From Neckera pumila (Eukaryota; Streptophyta; Bryopsida; Hypnales; Neckeraceae), in the NCBI GenBank assembly GCA_963969595.1, contig OZ018411.1, positions 12,464,501 to 12,528,500 on the forward strand: a stretch of DNA of 64,000 nt. Direction: 5' to 3'. Below, in pieces: positions 25,250 through 36,093 of the stretch. A program made the translations under genes and the position numbers. The notes beneath the pieces were generated by a model, which worked only from the letters and a program-made list of their open reading frames with translations, made no database searches and was not told where the DNA came from. Each line of letters opens with the position of its first letter. Position 1 is the first letter of the stretch.

Positions 25250-25700
25250 TCGATGTAGGAGTGCCTAAAATTGGGCTCCTACCTGTATACAATAAAAATG
25301 AGGTTTGTGATTAGAAATTGGAACCCAATTCCTCTTTTGCTGAGCACAAATTCTTGGCCTAACGTCCTAATGTCATCTCCTTGTCTCGATTTGGAGCACT
25401 GATCTACATTGAAGTTACATAGTTGCCCTCTTCTTCCAAGCCTTCTTTGTCAAAGTCTTGCCGATGTTGCTCTCAATGCATCTGTCGTTCTATTTCAGTA
25501 GCCTTGCTCTACTAAAGTTCCTGCCACGCTTCCTCCACGTGGATAACCTTCGACTCCTTTGCCTTTCAATCCTTGCTTGCTTGGGCTTTATAACCTTCAT
25601 TATGTGCCAATCTTGCCTGTAATTTCTCCAAATCCTTCTAATTGATTGAGACATAAGAAGTATAAAGCTACGAGTGCAATGGAACTTCATTCTAAAATCA
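25250..25700 (-). pseudogene. Decayed coding-like fragment, unidentified
   Basis: On the minus strand one frame reads as a charged, coiled-coil-like protein (KDLEKLQARLAHNEGYKAQ, KESKVIHVEEAWQEL, QDFDKEGLEEEGNY) interrupted by at least five in-frame stops. I do not recognise the family. It could be a gene fragment carried by a transposon or chance. Confidence 0.25.
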
Positions 25701-25793
25701 TCATGAGGAGAAACATCTTAATAAATTTGCCTTCTTCACTGGCAGGGCCACAAGCCCTTGAGTAAACGGCACCTACTCCAATTTTGGCCACTT

Positions 25794-25866
25794 TTGAGCA
25801 AATTTCTCAAGAAAGGCTGGCAATCAAATTTCTCAAGCAAGCCTTTCTTGAGAAATTTGATTGGCA
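25794..25866. repeat. Short inverted repeat (hairpin)
   Basis: AATTTCTCAAGAAAGGCT pairs perfectly with AGCCTTTCTTGAGAAATT. A third copy of the AATCAAATTTCTCAAG part lies in the loop, so alternative pairings exist. Confidence 0.6.
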
Positions 25867-26336
25867 TTTTTCATTGTCTTTACAATCTAACCTTCAACAA
25901 AGGTATCAAACTCAAGAACACCATCTACGGAGCTTTGTATCAAATTTAAGGTGACCTTTCTCTTGATGGGCATGGACTACTTTATAGTTCCCCAACCATC
26001 TGACCAGTGAGGATAATCTTTGACAATTAACCAACAATGTTCAAAATGAAATTGAGGTTCTTCAATTGCTTGGACCCGTACAACTTTGCCATCTGCAAAA
26101 TATTAGTTGCTTTTGTCCTGGTAGGTTCTAATCTCAAAATTTGGTTGTGAACTAAAATAAACTTTGCTACATTATGTTTTCTTTGTCCCTATTTGATTTC
26201 TAAGAATCTAAAAGGTCTAAACCTTGCTAGTCTAAATAGATCATAATGTACCTAAATACAATTCCAAAAAGGCATGGGCCTTTTATTGCTTACCAAAAAT
26301 GGGGTCTTAACTTCCAGCAAGGACAGTGTGGCAAAG

Positions 26337-26516
26337 TTATTGCTCTTCCTCTTGCACAAAATTCTTACCATTCAAAGTACCAGACTTCACAACAACGCTT
26401 CTCGCATTGACAACACAACCTCCATCCTTGTAATCACTTTCATATTCACCACTGTCAACTACAATTCCCCACCCACTACCCTCGCCCACCATCATATTGT
26501 ATGGAACTTCTTCCAT
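26337..26516 (-). CDS. Small hypothetical frame, 59 residues
   Basis: A minus-strand ATG-to-TAA frame beginning MEEVPYNMMVGEGSGWG and ending FVQEEEQ. It reads with balanced, protein-like composition, which is unusual in this AT-rich area, and lies near the coding-like fragment at 25.3-25.7 kb. No family recognised. It may be an exon or remnant of a larger decayed gene. Confidence 0.2.
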   Translation of the reverse strand: MEEVPYNMMVGEGSGWGIVVDSGEYESDYKDGGCVVNARSVVVKSGTLNGKNFVQEEEQ

Positions 26517-27027
26517 GATCTTGCGTTTTGAACCCTAATCCAAGCCTCATAAGAAGGTCATCGCCATTTTCTCGATTGTTACGTATGCCCTAGCTCAAAG
26601 CTAAGATTTAAACCTCCAATGTCTTGCAATCTAACATTCTTGTATAAACCAACACCACCATTGCCATGAATTGGTCTCTGCCTATTCCCCTACCCCTGCC
26701 TTTGTCCAACCATTCTTCATCTCCCACACTCCGACAACAAGGATCACAACAAAAAACACTATTATTGACAAAAAAAATATATAACATCGTCAGAGCCATA
26801 CCACCATGTGAGCAGGCGGGCCCAACACGATAGAATGCAAGGCGCATTTTGTGAAGTGCCCAGCCAAGTGTCATCCCATGTCGTGTCTATGGTGGGGGTC
26901 AAGAAAGAGACCAGATTCTGTGCCGGGTTGGTCCCAAGTGAAACATTGGAGATGCTCTTAGGAATGCTTTACACCTAGAGGCCGGACCATTCGCCTTGAG
27001 ACCAATTGCATAAATTTCAGCCTTTTG

Positions 27028-27162
27028 TCTAATCACAAGTGAGGACTTCAACCTTGTGTCCAATCGCAAGTGAAAATTTCAACCTCTTATCCAATCGCAA
27101 GTGAGGATTTCAACCTCTTATCCAATGGCAAGTGAGGATTTCAACCTTTCTCCAATTTACAA
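27028..27162. repeat. Minisatellite, 31-bp unit, about 4.3 copies
   Basis: Units start at 27028, 27059, 27090, 27121 and (partial) 27151, each reading close to TCCAATCGCAAGTGAGGATT followed by TCAACCTCTTA. Differences are single bases. No gene context. Confidence 0.85.
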
Positions 27163-27644
27163 GTGAAGAGTGAGGATTGTGACCTCTACGTGCAAAGTGT
27201 CCCTTATCATTATAAACTTTCATCATGGAGACTGCTGAAGTGCTAATTTTTGCCTGATTTACTTAATGTCAATTTCATCATTCAAGTTGCAGTGGGACTG
27301 CCACCAGCCCACAATCATACCATCAATCAATGACCCATCCAAGATTAGGATGCAATTGCCCAAATCACGACCTGTTGGGTCTGTCCCAAAAAAATTTAAA
27401 AGAATTTAAAAAATCACTTTTGGGTGAATGCACATGGAGATCTGACTCTCCCACAATCCAGAATCCTGAAAGGGATGGAACTCTCACTGGAAGATCAATT
27501 GACTCCTGCTAACTTACTATAGAGTAGTCTGCTCTTAAATTGACCATTTAAGAGCTGATTGCCTTTGGGGGGAAGCTAACCTCCTTGAAACAATATTCAG
27601 CAAAAAAATTTGTAGGAAGAAAAATGCAATTGGCATCTAACCTA

Positions 27645-29028
27645 CAGTGAGTGACGAAACCGAGTACTTTTGTGAAACATTTTCATTCAAACAACCATAC
27701 CATAAGCATCAATGGTTAAAACCCAAAAGTGTACACATGAAAGTTGTAGAGCACGACATACAACACGTTACCATGGAAGTTTAAAGAAAAAATTAGTTGT
27801 GATTTGAAAGAAAATTAATTCCAAAGTTTGCTATGTCAAAAACTCGGTTTTGTTCAACATAGTTTGGCTTTACTTTATCTTTTGTCAATTTTTTTTTAAA
27901 ACTCCTAAAAAACTTTTTGTACCTTAGCATGTTGGTATACATCATTTTTGATTGTTGTATACAAAAATTGAAGGACTTTCACATTTATAGAATTAAAAAT
28001 ATTAACAATTTAACAAACATGCAAATGATGTTGGTTCTCACAAAATTTGAGTTTTTTTTGTGGAATTCAGAGCATCGGATTGCATTAGCCATGGTAAAGA
28101 GGGTATAGGTTGCAAAATAGACCACTTTTATATCTAAATGTCCTTTTATATAAAATATTTGTTGAATTGGGCAATGTGTACAATTTATATTTTACAATTG
28201 TATAATGCATTTTTAATTTCAACTTTTGTGTTCAAAGACTAGAGTTCATGATGCATATAAATCATCCAAAAAAATTCAAAAAATTCCATCATCATTGTCT
28301 GTATTATCCAAAAACAGCTAATTTTCAAAAATTACACTGACATTCAAAAAATTAGCTGTTTTTGGATAATACAGACAATGATGATGGAATTTTTTGAATT
28401 TTTTTGGATGATTTATATGCATCATGAACTCTAGTCTTTGAACACAAAAGTTGAAATTAAAAATGCATTATACAATTGTAAAATATAAATTGTACACATT
28501 GCCCAATTCAACAAATATTTTATATAAAAGGACATTTAGATATAAAAGTGGTCTATTTTGCAACCTATACCCTCTTTACCATGGCTAATGCAATCCGATG
28601 CTCTGAATTCCACAAAAAAAACTCAAATTTTGTGAGAACCAACATCATTTGCATGTTTGTTAAATTGTTAATATTTTTAATTCTATAAATGTGAAAGTCC
28701 TTCAATTTTTGTATACAACAATCAAAAATGATGTATACCAACATGCTAAGGTACAAAAAGTTTTTTAGGAGTTTTAAAAAAAAATTGACAAAAGATAAAG
28801 TAAAGCCAAACTATGTTGAACAAAACCGAGTTTTTGACATAGCAAACTTTGGAATTAATTTTCTTTCAAATCACAACTAATTTTTTCTTTAAACTTCCAT
28901 GGTAACGTGCTGTATGTCGTGCTCTACAACTTTCATGTGTACACTTTTGGGTTTTAACCATTGGTGCTTATGGTATGGTTGTTTGAATGAAAATGTTTCA
29001 CAAAAGTACTCGGTTTTGTCACTCACTG
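27645..29028. mobile_element. Near-perfect 1.38-kb palindrome, Tc1/mariner-like foldback
   Basis: Arms 27645-28325 and 28348-29028 are reverse complements over ~681 bp around a ~22-nt spacer. Reading through, I found only two differences: CATCAATGG against CACCAATGG near the ends, and ACATACAACACG against ACATACAGCACG. The outer ends are CAGTGAGTGACGAAACCGAG in inverted orientation, each preceded outward by TA, consistent with the TA target duplication and CAGT termini of Tc1/mariner/pogo elements. The same 63-codon frame occurs on opposite strands in the two arms (27917-28108 and 28565-28756), a consequence of the palindrome rather than a gene. There is no transposase. Confidence 0.85.
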
Positions 29029-30757
29029 TAAGTCGTTTCATAATTTTTGGACCTTTGTGGAATTAGTTATGAATTTTTGAAGTTGAAACGCAATGATCAC
29101 TAAAGTCGACCACCTCTTGAAATGTATACTACTAGTACATTGAAGAAAGCAAAATGTCCCTTTGTGTCATTATTGCTTTTAGAGCGGCTCGCTTTTAGAA
29201 CATACTACCTTACTTTGCCACATGATCAACTCATTTCCAAAGTTGGGATGATTTTGTCAATATTCCAAATTTTTGCGAAGGTTCAAGCAGTGTCCTAGAA
29301 GGCAAGCTACGGTCAAACAGTCGCACATAACTAATTCTCAAGATTTGAGGCATGATTTTTAACCATGATTTAGAATGTTGCAAAATTTATAGGCATCAAG
29401 TTAGTAGTAAAGTATGCCTTTGACAAAAACTTCACAAGAATTCAACAAACATCGCTCCCTAAAGTGCTTGCCCTAAAAGTGGGAAATGGCTTAAAATCAT
29501 GCCTCAAGTTTTTTAGGGTTAATTCCTGAAGGCAAGAGGGTGCTTTGGAAGAAGCAAAGTCCAAAACTGGCAATTTTTGATGCATTATCCAAAATCCAAA
29601 ATTACATCTTTTTTTGTTGAATTCCAACCATAGAAAAGTGTGGAAAAACTTTAAACAAGTAAAGCAATGTGTGGAAAAATTTCAATTTATTTGACTGCAT
29701 GGATTGAAAAATTATAAAGTTTGGAGTAAGGAAACACTTTTTTTTAATTCTTGCAAAACAAGGTCAATAGACTTTGAGCCCTCTTGGAGCAAATTTTTTG
29801 CTCTACACAAAAATGAGGAATTTGACCAATCATAAATATATGATGTAATTTTCATTCAAGTAAATATTGAATCTAGCTTACTCTAAATCACCCTGCAATG
29901 CAAAGAAGTTAAGAGATTTGACAATACACTAGACTCTGTCATTTTTTGATGATTTCTTGTGCAATAAGGACATTTTTTATTTGAAAGCCAAATGGTGAAA
30001 AAGTTAGAAACAATCATTTGCAATATGTGAGAAAAATTTCAAAAACTTAATTTGACTTCACATATGGCAAGATAATAGGGCTTAAAGTTAAAAAGAAATG
30101 TTTTATTCTGAAAACGTCTTGACTTAGCTAAAAAAAGTTTGACTCCTCTTAGAATGTGATTTGAGGACTAAAATTTGTTATTTTTTGGATAATTGTATGC
30201 CATATTTTACTAATGTACATGCCAAATTTCAAAAGTTGATGAGCCTTTATGTTTTGCAAAAGATGTCAAAATTGTCTAAGCTACTCAATTAATTTAGGGC
30301 AACATAGCTTTTGAATCGGGCACCCAATTTGAAAAGAATTATATTTCCGCTAAAAGGGTACATGTTCACACCTTGTGTCAAAATTTTAGGAACATCCAAC
30401 CAAAATTGACTTCATAGGAACCTATCTAGATTTTTAATGGTCCATTCAATAGACAATTAGCTTATAGTGGTTAATCATTCAAAATCACCCATCCATTTTC
30501 AAAGTAAGATGCATTGCCACATATGGATGAATGTATAAATAAAGTAGATCAATCCATTATCACACAGATTTGCTATCTAGGTACTTTGGAAAAGTTATTT
30601 GTCAACTTCCATATTTTTTAAAGATTGAACAAATTTGAGAAAAGTCATTTGCAAAAAGAATGAAGACATTCCGTCAAGAAATGATTTTTTGTGATTTTTC
30701 AAAGGTAAAATATGAAAGTATGAATAGACCTTGGATGAAGCGTGGATTGCCCCTTGT
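29029..30757. other. AT-rich intergenic DNA including repeat E copy 2
   Basis: No gene recognised. 30,000-30,480 is the forward copy of dispersed repeat E (see 22,090-22,600). TTTTTTAGGGTTAATTCCTG at about 29,509 is a weak match to a TTAA-element end, without a partner. Confidence 0.4.
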
Positions 30758-31174
30758 TATGGTAGAACTACAAATAGTCAATCACTTAAATGATTCCACG
30801 CATGTTTTTAGAGCAATATAAATTTTCTACCATATAGAAGATAGAAATCACAGGGATTTCAAAATTTTGGTAATTTTATGCCTTGAATTGAAATTACTAT
30901 GAGTTTTGGAAACCAAAAGTTGTTGCGGACCCATACCCAATGTATAGACTCTTCTAAATTTGATTATTCAAAAACTACTTTCCTGCTCGCTACTTCCTAC
31001 TTTCGTATTGACTACTTTGGAACATGAGTCATGACTTTATTAGTCCCATCCTTGAAAGGGAGGAAAAAACACATTCCAAGCTTTGGTTGGAAATTTGTTC
31101 CAGCCTTGGTTGGGAATGGTTTCATCCTATAGGTTGGATGTGGGGTCCTAGTCAGGAATAGGTGGTTCTACCAT
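30758..31174. mobile_element. MITE family H, complete copy
   Basis: Terminal inverted repeats TATGGTAGAAC and GTTCTACCATA bound 417 bp, compatible with a TA duplication. The interior contains AAACTACTTTCCTGCTCGCTA and CCAAGCTTTGGTTGGAA, which reappear inverted at 31,630-32,017. No coding. Confidence 0.65.
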
Positions 31175-31343
31175 AAATTGTGGATTGACGTGTCTGCTCT
31201 CCAAGTGCATTTCCATCATGATGAAGGATTGCTAAGATTATGGTAATAGGTGGGACACTAACACAAGTAGAAGGATTTTGTAAGTGGTGAAATTTGATGG
31301 ATGGTGGTATTGGGCAGTTCTACCTATATATATTAGAACCACC

Positions 31344-31613
31344 CATTAGATGACATTTGAGGGCATTAGAAGACTGTTTCAGAGCCGTTCCCCAAATCTA
31401 TCCCGATTCTACAAACAACGGTATAGGCTGTCAAATTTTTTTTTTCTCAAATATCATTTTAAGCAATTTCTTTTCTTCTTTTTTTTTCAAAAATGACGTG
31501 GCACAGTGCCAGCCACATCACCCAACTGCTGTAGCTACGTTCCTGTAGTCTAAAAACACAAGGAACTGTCCAAGAACTCACTGTCTCCCAATGCCCTCAA
31601 ATGTCATCTAATG
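31344..31613. mobile_element. MITE family G copy 1
   Basis: Inverted ends CATTAGATGACATTTGAGGGC and its complement at 31,592-31,613 enclose 270 bp with a GC-rich ACGTGGCACAGTGCCAGCCA patch. It shares ends with the copy at 48,651. It sits between the two inverted family H copies. Confidence 0.7.
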
Positions 31614-31629
31614 CATTGTTGATCAGAGA

Positions 31630-32017
31630 GCCATATCCAACCTATAGGGTACACTTATATCCAAGTGAGGTTAGCACAAATTTCCAATCAAAGCTTGGAA
31701 TGTTTTTTTCCCCTTTTCAAGGTTGGGACTACTAAGTCATATCCCAAAGTACTGAGCAAGAAAGTAGGAGGTAGCGAGCGGGAAAGTAGTTCTTGAATGA
31801 TCAGAAATGACAGAGTCTATAGATTGGATATGGGTACAGACCAACTTTTGGCTTCCAAAATTCATAATAATTTGAATTCAAGGAAAAAAATCACAAAAAA
31901 TTGACAATGTCCATCATTTCTACCTTTCTACAAGACTGAAAATTGACATTGGCTTCAACTGCTTCAGAACATGCACGGAACCACTTAAGTAGTTGACTAT
32001 GGATGGTTCTACCATAT
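31630..32017. mobile_element. MITE family H, truncated inverted copy
   Basis: The complement matches 30,758-31,130 of the complete copy, ending at GTTCTACCATA (32,007-32,017). The other end (the CCTGACTAGGACC side) is missing. With the complete copy it forms a ~1.26-kb imperfect foldback. Confidence 0.6.
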
Positions 32018-33349
32018 GTAAATATATAAGCAATGTCTTATCTCCAACCAATGCCACTTTCTAAAGGACCTGATTTCTTTTTTGGAACAGTACCTGCCAC
32101 AAGCCCAAGGGATGGAGTCCGAGAACCTTTCCGAGAGTGCAAAATTCTGGTTCCCCAAAAAACACAAACGATAGAAAGGACACCTCAGCGAGCTTCCCGG
32201 GCATCTGCGAATGTTATGTTGAACTAAGTTCAGCTTATTCCTGGAGGCTGAAACAGCACAAAGTTCAAAGTATTCTGCGCCATCTGTTTCAGAAAAAGAA
32301 AAAGAAAAAATATTCAAGCATGCAGCTGATGCATGCCTACAGTTCTCATATTGCCCACCCAGTCAGTGCGGTCCCCGTAAAAGTGCAACAAAAAAGCCCA
32401 AAGCACTGCACCAGTGATCTAAAAATGGGTTCAAGGTTTTTAGCCAAATGTTCATTTTTGGAAGATTTTTTTCGAATTTGCATTGAGGGGAGAAAAAATT
32501 AAGTAGAAACGGAGTGAAATTTAGCCAGTTTGGGGATCGCTACAGTGCACCCATCGGGTATCCTAAGTGTAGGTCAATTTTGTAAATAATTAGGGAAGAA
32601 TTGGAACATGTCTCAAATATGAAAAATTGTACAACAATTTATGAAAATCTGAAAAAATGGCATTGTTGAAAATTCTAAATATTCAAAAATGATTCTTGAA
32701 TTTGTTAAGAAAAAGGAACACATTTACACATGAATATAAACTGAAATCAATCCATTTCATCAAAGCGTCAAAAATTAGGAAGAGCAACATGTTGAAAGCC
32801 AAGAAAATTAAGTTAGTCATATTGCCAAATTGTCCAAATGCCAAAATTACATTATTAGAGTATCACCACCATTCTGCAAAATAGAGGCTAGACATGGTGG
32901 GTCACTGAGTCCAAAAAAAAGTGTCGCCACCCGCGGTGGACTCAAGGTCGGTGGTTATTGAGTCGGTGCACTCAAAAAGCACAGCCGCCCCGCATGCCAT
33001 CTTCCCAGGTCAATTCCACGTACCTAGCTGGACTTTAGAGGAATAATTGTCAATTTTTAAGTCTATCCAACTATGTGGCCCAACAATATGGCTTGTCAAT
33101 GAACAATTACTACAAACAAGAACATGCCATGGAGCCATGGGGCAGAAGAGTGGGGGATCAACATCACACAAGGTCGGAATCAACACAGTCAACACTCCAC
33201 AGCTTTGTTGCCTAGTCACATCTGTTACGAAACGGTGGCTATGCTCTTATTTCCACACCAAAGTGTCATATCTGACATGAACGCCTGGTACCATCAGAAA
33301 AGTTGGGTAGTCCAATTTGATGTCATTTTGAAAGCACATGCCATTTCAC
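32018..33349. other. Intergenic DNA, no gene recognised
   Basis: Frames up to 121 codons (32,137-32,502) have no domain. A GC-richer patch lies at 32.9-33.0 kb with repeated GAGTC-containing motifs. Confidence 0.35.
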
Positions 33350-33398
33350 TGCCAACCTCCATGCAAACTTTGTTACTGAATTTGCATGGAGGTTGGCA
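33350..33398 (+). repeat. Perfect 18-bp hairpin
   Basis: TGCCAACCTCCATGCAAA (33,350-33,367) pairs with TTTGCATGGAGGTTGGCA (33,381-33,398) across a 13-nt loop. The stem is too short for a typical plant microRNA precursor, but it abuts the 29-bp tandem repeat exactly. Confidence 0.75.
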
Positions 33399-33497
33399 CC
33401 AAATTCTCTTGATGGTGTTTTACTGCACCAAATTATCTTGATAGTGTTTTACTGCACAAAATTATCTTGATAGTGTTTTACTGCACCAAATTGACAC
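33397..33497. repeat. Minisatellite, 29-bp unit, 3.5 copies
   Basis: Units start at 33397, 33426, 33455 and (partial) 33484: CACCAAATTATCTTGATAGT followed by GTTTTACTG. The first unit differs by two bases. Confidence 0.85.
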
Positions 33498-33913
33498 CAT
33501 ATTGACATGCCGTGACTTTCCTGATGACGTTTCAATGGGTAACTTCCAGTACTAACTTGGGTAAAGTTAAGCTTAGATGAAGGGGGGCCGGGGGCGGCCA
33601 CAAAGAATCAGAAGTGAGCCTGGATTTGAGTGATCTCTGGACCCCATCAGTCCATGTGCAAACCACAGCTCAAGAATGGCACGCTGACTCATTATCAACC
33701 TTTGTGGACAGAAATTGGAGTAGCAAGCACTCCAACACTCCCAAGGACCAACTTAAGATAAGAAAGAAAAGGGGTGGAATCAATCTGACATGATGGACAT
33801 GATGATCATGGACACCGTGAGTAGTGCGCCTCTTTAGGAGCCTTGTCGAAAATCATTAAAAAACGGAAGTTAGCCATGGGAATGGCCACGGAGGAATCTT
33901 GAACGGGGTCAAA

Positions 33914-34848
33914 TTAACCCCTAAAGAACCGTTTGTCTCCTTGGAGGACAATTCAAGTCCGGGCAGGTTCCTACTGTCTAAATTTTTAGTGATATTCTTT
34001 GGGATTTTTTGAGGCTGTGTATTTTTGCTGAGAGCTTTGTGAATATATAATTTTTATTTTAGTTGATGCCCGGGAGCAAAAGTTATGGCACAATAAGCAA
34101 AAATAGAGTTTGATAGGCAACACAAAATAAAATTTTAAAAAGTCAAAATACTTTTTTTTCAAATTTTTTTCTCAAAGATTTTATTTTTGTCTACATGTGA
34201 AGCTTTGTTTCATTCAATTTGGATTAGTAATGAGAAAGTTATAGACAATTATAGATTTTGGGTAATCTAAGCATCTACTTGAAAAATTAACTTGTAGAAT
34301 TCGTTTTTCAATGCAATTTTTTTTTAAAATCCAAAACAATTGTTAGACAAGGTTAGATTTTCTTCCTAGAACAATCTCACTGTTGGAATTATTGTGATTC
34401 AATTCCATCTAAAAGCTATTAACAATTTAGTTTTTTCTTCAATCTTGAACCCACCTCTACTTAACAGTTTTTTAATGAGTGAAAATTAAGTGCTTTTTTT
34501 CCTAAATTTTTTTTGTAGATTCTCAACTCAACTATTTAACATAAATAAATAGAAAATCAAAATCAATAGAGCAAAAAATTTGAACTAAAAAGATTCAAAG
34601 CCAAAAAATCTAGTCAAGCAAGGTGCAAAAAAACTTGTTTTCTTTACTTTAAATGCATATATCTTACAATCTACATGGTCAAAGTTTCTGAAATTTCTTC
34701 CATACATTTGTATATAAGTCAAGTATAAGATCTTATGGTTGGATATGCAAGAAAAAAACAATCTTTAAAGTTCTTTTCTCTTTGCAATAGAAATGACAAT
34801 TTTGAGAGTTTTTTGATAGGAAAATCACCTTGGTCCTTTAGGGGTTAA
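33914..34848. mobile_element. TTAA-flanked element, family A copy 2
   Basis: 935 bp between TTAACCCCTAAAGAACC and GGTCCTTTAGGGGTTAA. Colinear with copy 1 and copy 4. The right TTAA is immediately followed by CCCCTAATGATCC, so a second element end may share the same TTAA. No coding capacity. Confidence 0.78.
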
Positions 34849-35223
34849 CCCCTAATGATCCAAGCAACTATTTTCGATTTTTTGGTTGCTACCCTTGTTT
34901 TTTTGAGCTGTCCATTTTTAAATCTTGAATTTAAAAAAAAAATGAAAATCATTTCTAGAAAATAGATTGCGTTATGAATCTAATGGCAATAGTTTCATCA
35001 AATTTAAAGTTAAACTCCACCTTGTGGAATTTTTCAAAATTAAGTAATGTAATATAGCTTACAATTCATTTTTGGGGGGTCATTTTGGGCATGGACTAAA
35101 AAGTTACCCAACCAATGTAATTTTTGCCTACCTCAAAAAAGGACAAATACAAGGAATTCAAGGAAAAGATAAGTGTCCCATTTTTTTTTTACGAACATTA
35201 CTTTCATTTTGGTGACCAATATA
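34849..35223. other. AT-rich spacer, possible one-ended TTAA element fragment
   Basis: Starts CCCCTAATGATCC directly after the TTAA of family A copy 2. No matching inverted end found before the next foldback. Confidence 0.3.
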
Positions 35224-36091
35224 CAGTCGGGTACTGTAATCTTACAACGGGCCAATTTAAACCATTCAAAGATTTTTGCATAGCATAGAAAAAGAATTGG
35301 AATGTGTTATCTTGCATAATTATCATGTAATCCTCATGCAATCCCAATCAAGGATACCAAACTTCAGTTTCAAAAAAGCAAAATTCCATTTTGGGCGAAT
35401 TTTTGAAGCTAAGTTGCATTGTTTTACATGATCTTTTATTGAAAATAATTGGTGCTGAATTTTTTTAATTCAATTGCATAGATATTTAGAGAACATCCAT
35501 ACGCACATCTTTCAAATTAAAAATCACCCGATTAAGTAACAAAAATGTAATCTAGGAAGATTTCAATGTGGGAGTGACAATGTCCAAGTTTTGTGAAATA
35601 GAAATCTCTTTATTATAATTAGATTTTTCTACTTGATCCTCCTATTATAACTAATTTTGTACATTTCAGCATGATGGTACAATTACTTTTCCAAAATGTA
35701 GTTAAAATATAGAAATATCTATTTCACAAAATTTGGGCATTGTCACTACAACATTGGAATCTTTCTAGATTACATTTTTGTCACTTAATGAGTTGTTTTT
35801 TTAATTTGAAAGTTGTATATATGAAAGTTTCCTACATATCTATGCAATTGGATTAAAAAAATTCATCACCAGTTGTTCTCAATAAGATACTGTGTAAAAC
35901 AATGAAAACTAACTTTAGAAATTCACCAAAAATAAAATTTTGCTTTTCTGAAACAAAATTTTGTATGCTTGATTGGAATTGCGAGAATTGAATATTAATT
36001 GTGCTTACCCAAATATACCAATTATATTGCACATTGTAAAAAAATGTGAATGGCTCAAAATAACTGGTTGTAAGATTTCAGTACTTGACTA
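35224..36091. mobile_element. Foldback element 1, pogo-like MITE
   Basis: Ends CAGTCGGGTACTG (left, preceded by TA) and CAGTACTTGACT (right, followed by A/TA) are inverted. The arms pair over most of 868 bp, centred near 35,660, with mismatches. The interior (TCAATTGCATAGATAT, GCAAAATTCCATTTT) is shared with the neighbouring foldback. No open frame. Confidence 0.7.
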
Positions 36092-36093
36092 TA

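Noticed and set aside
27917..28756. Identical 63-codon frames on opposite strands
   Set aside because: They are the same sequence in the two arms of the palindrome and have no gene-like features.
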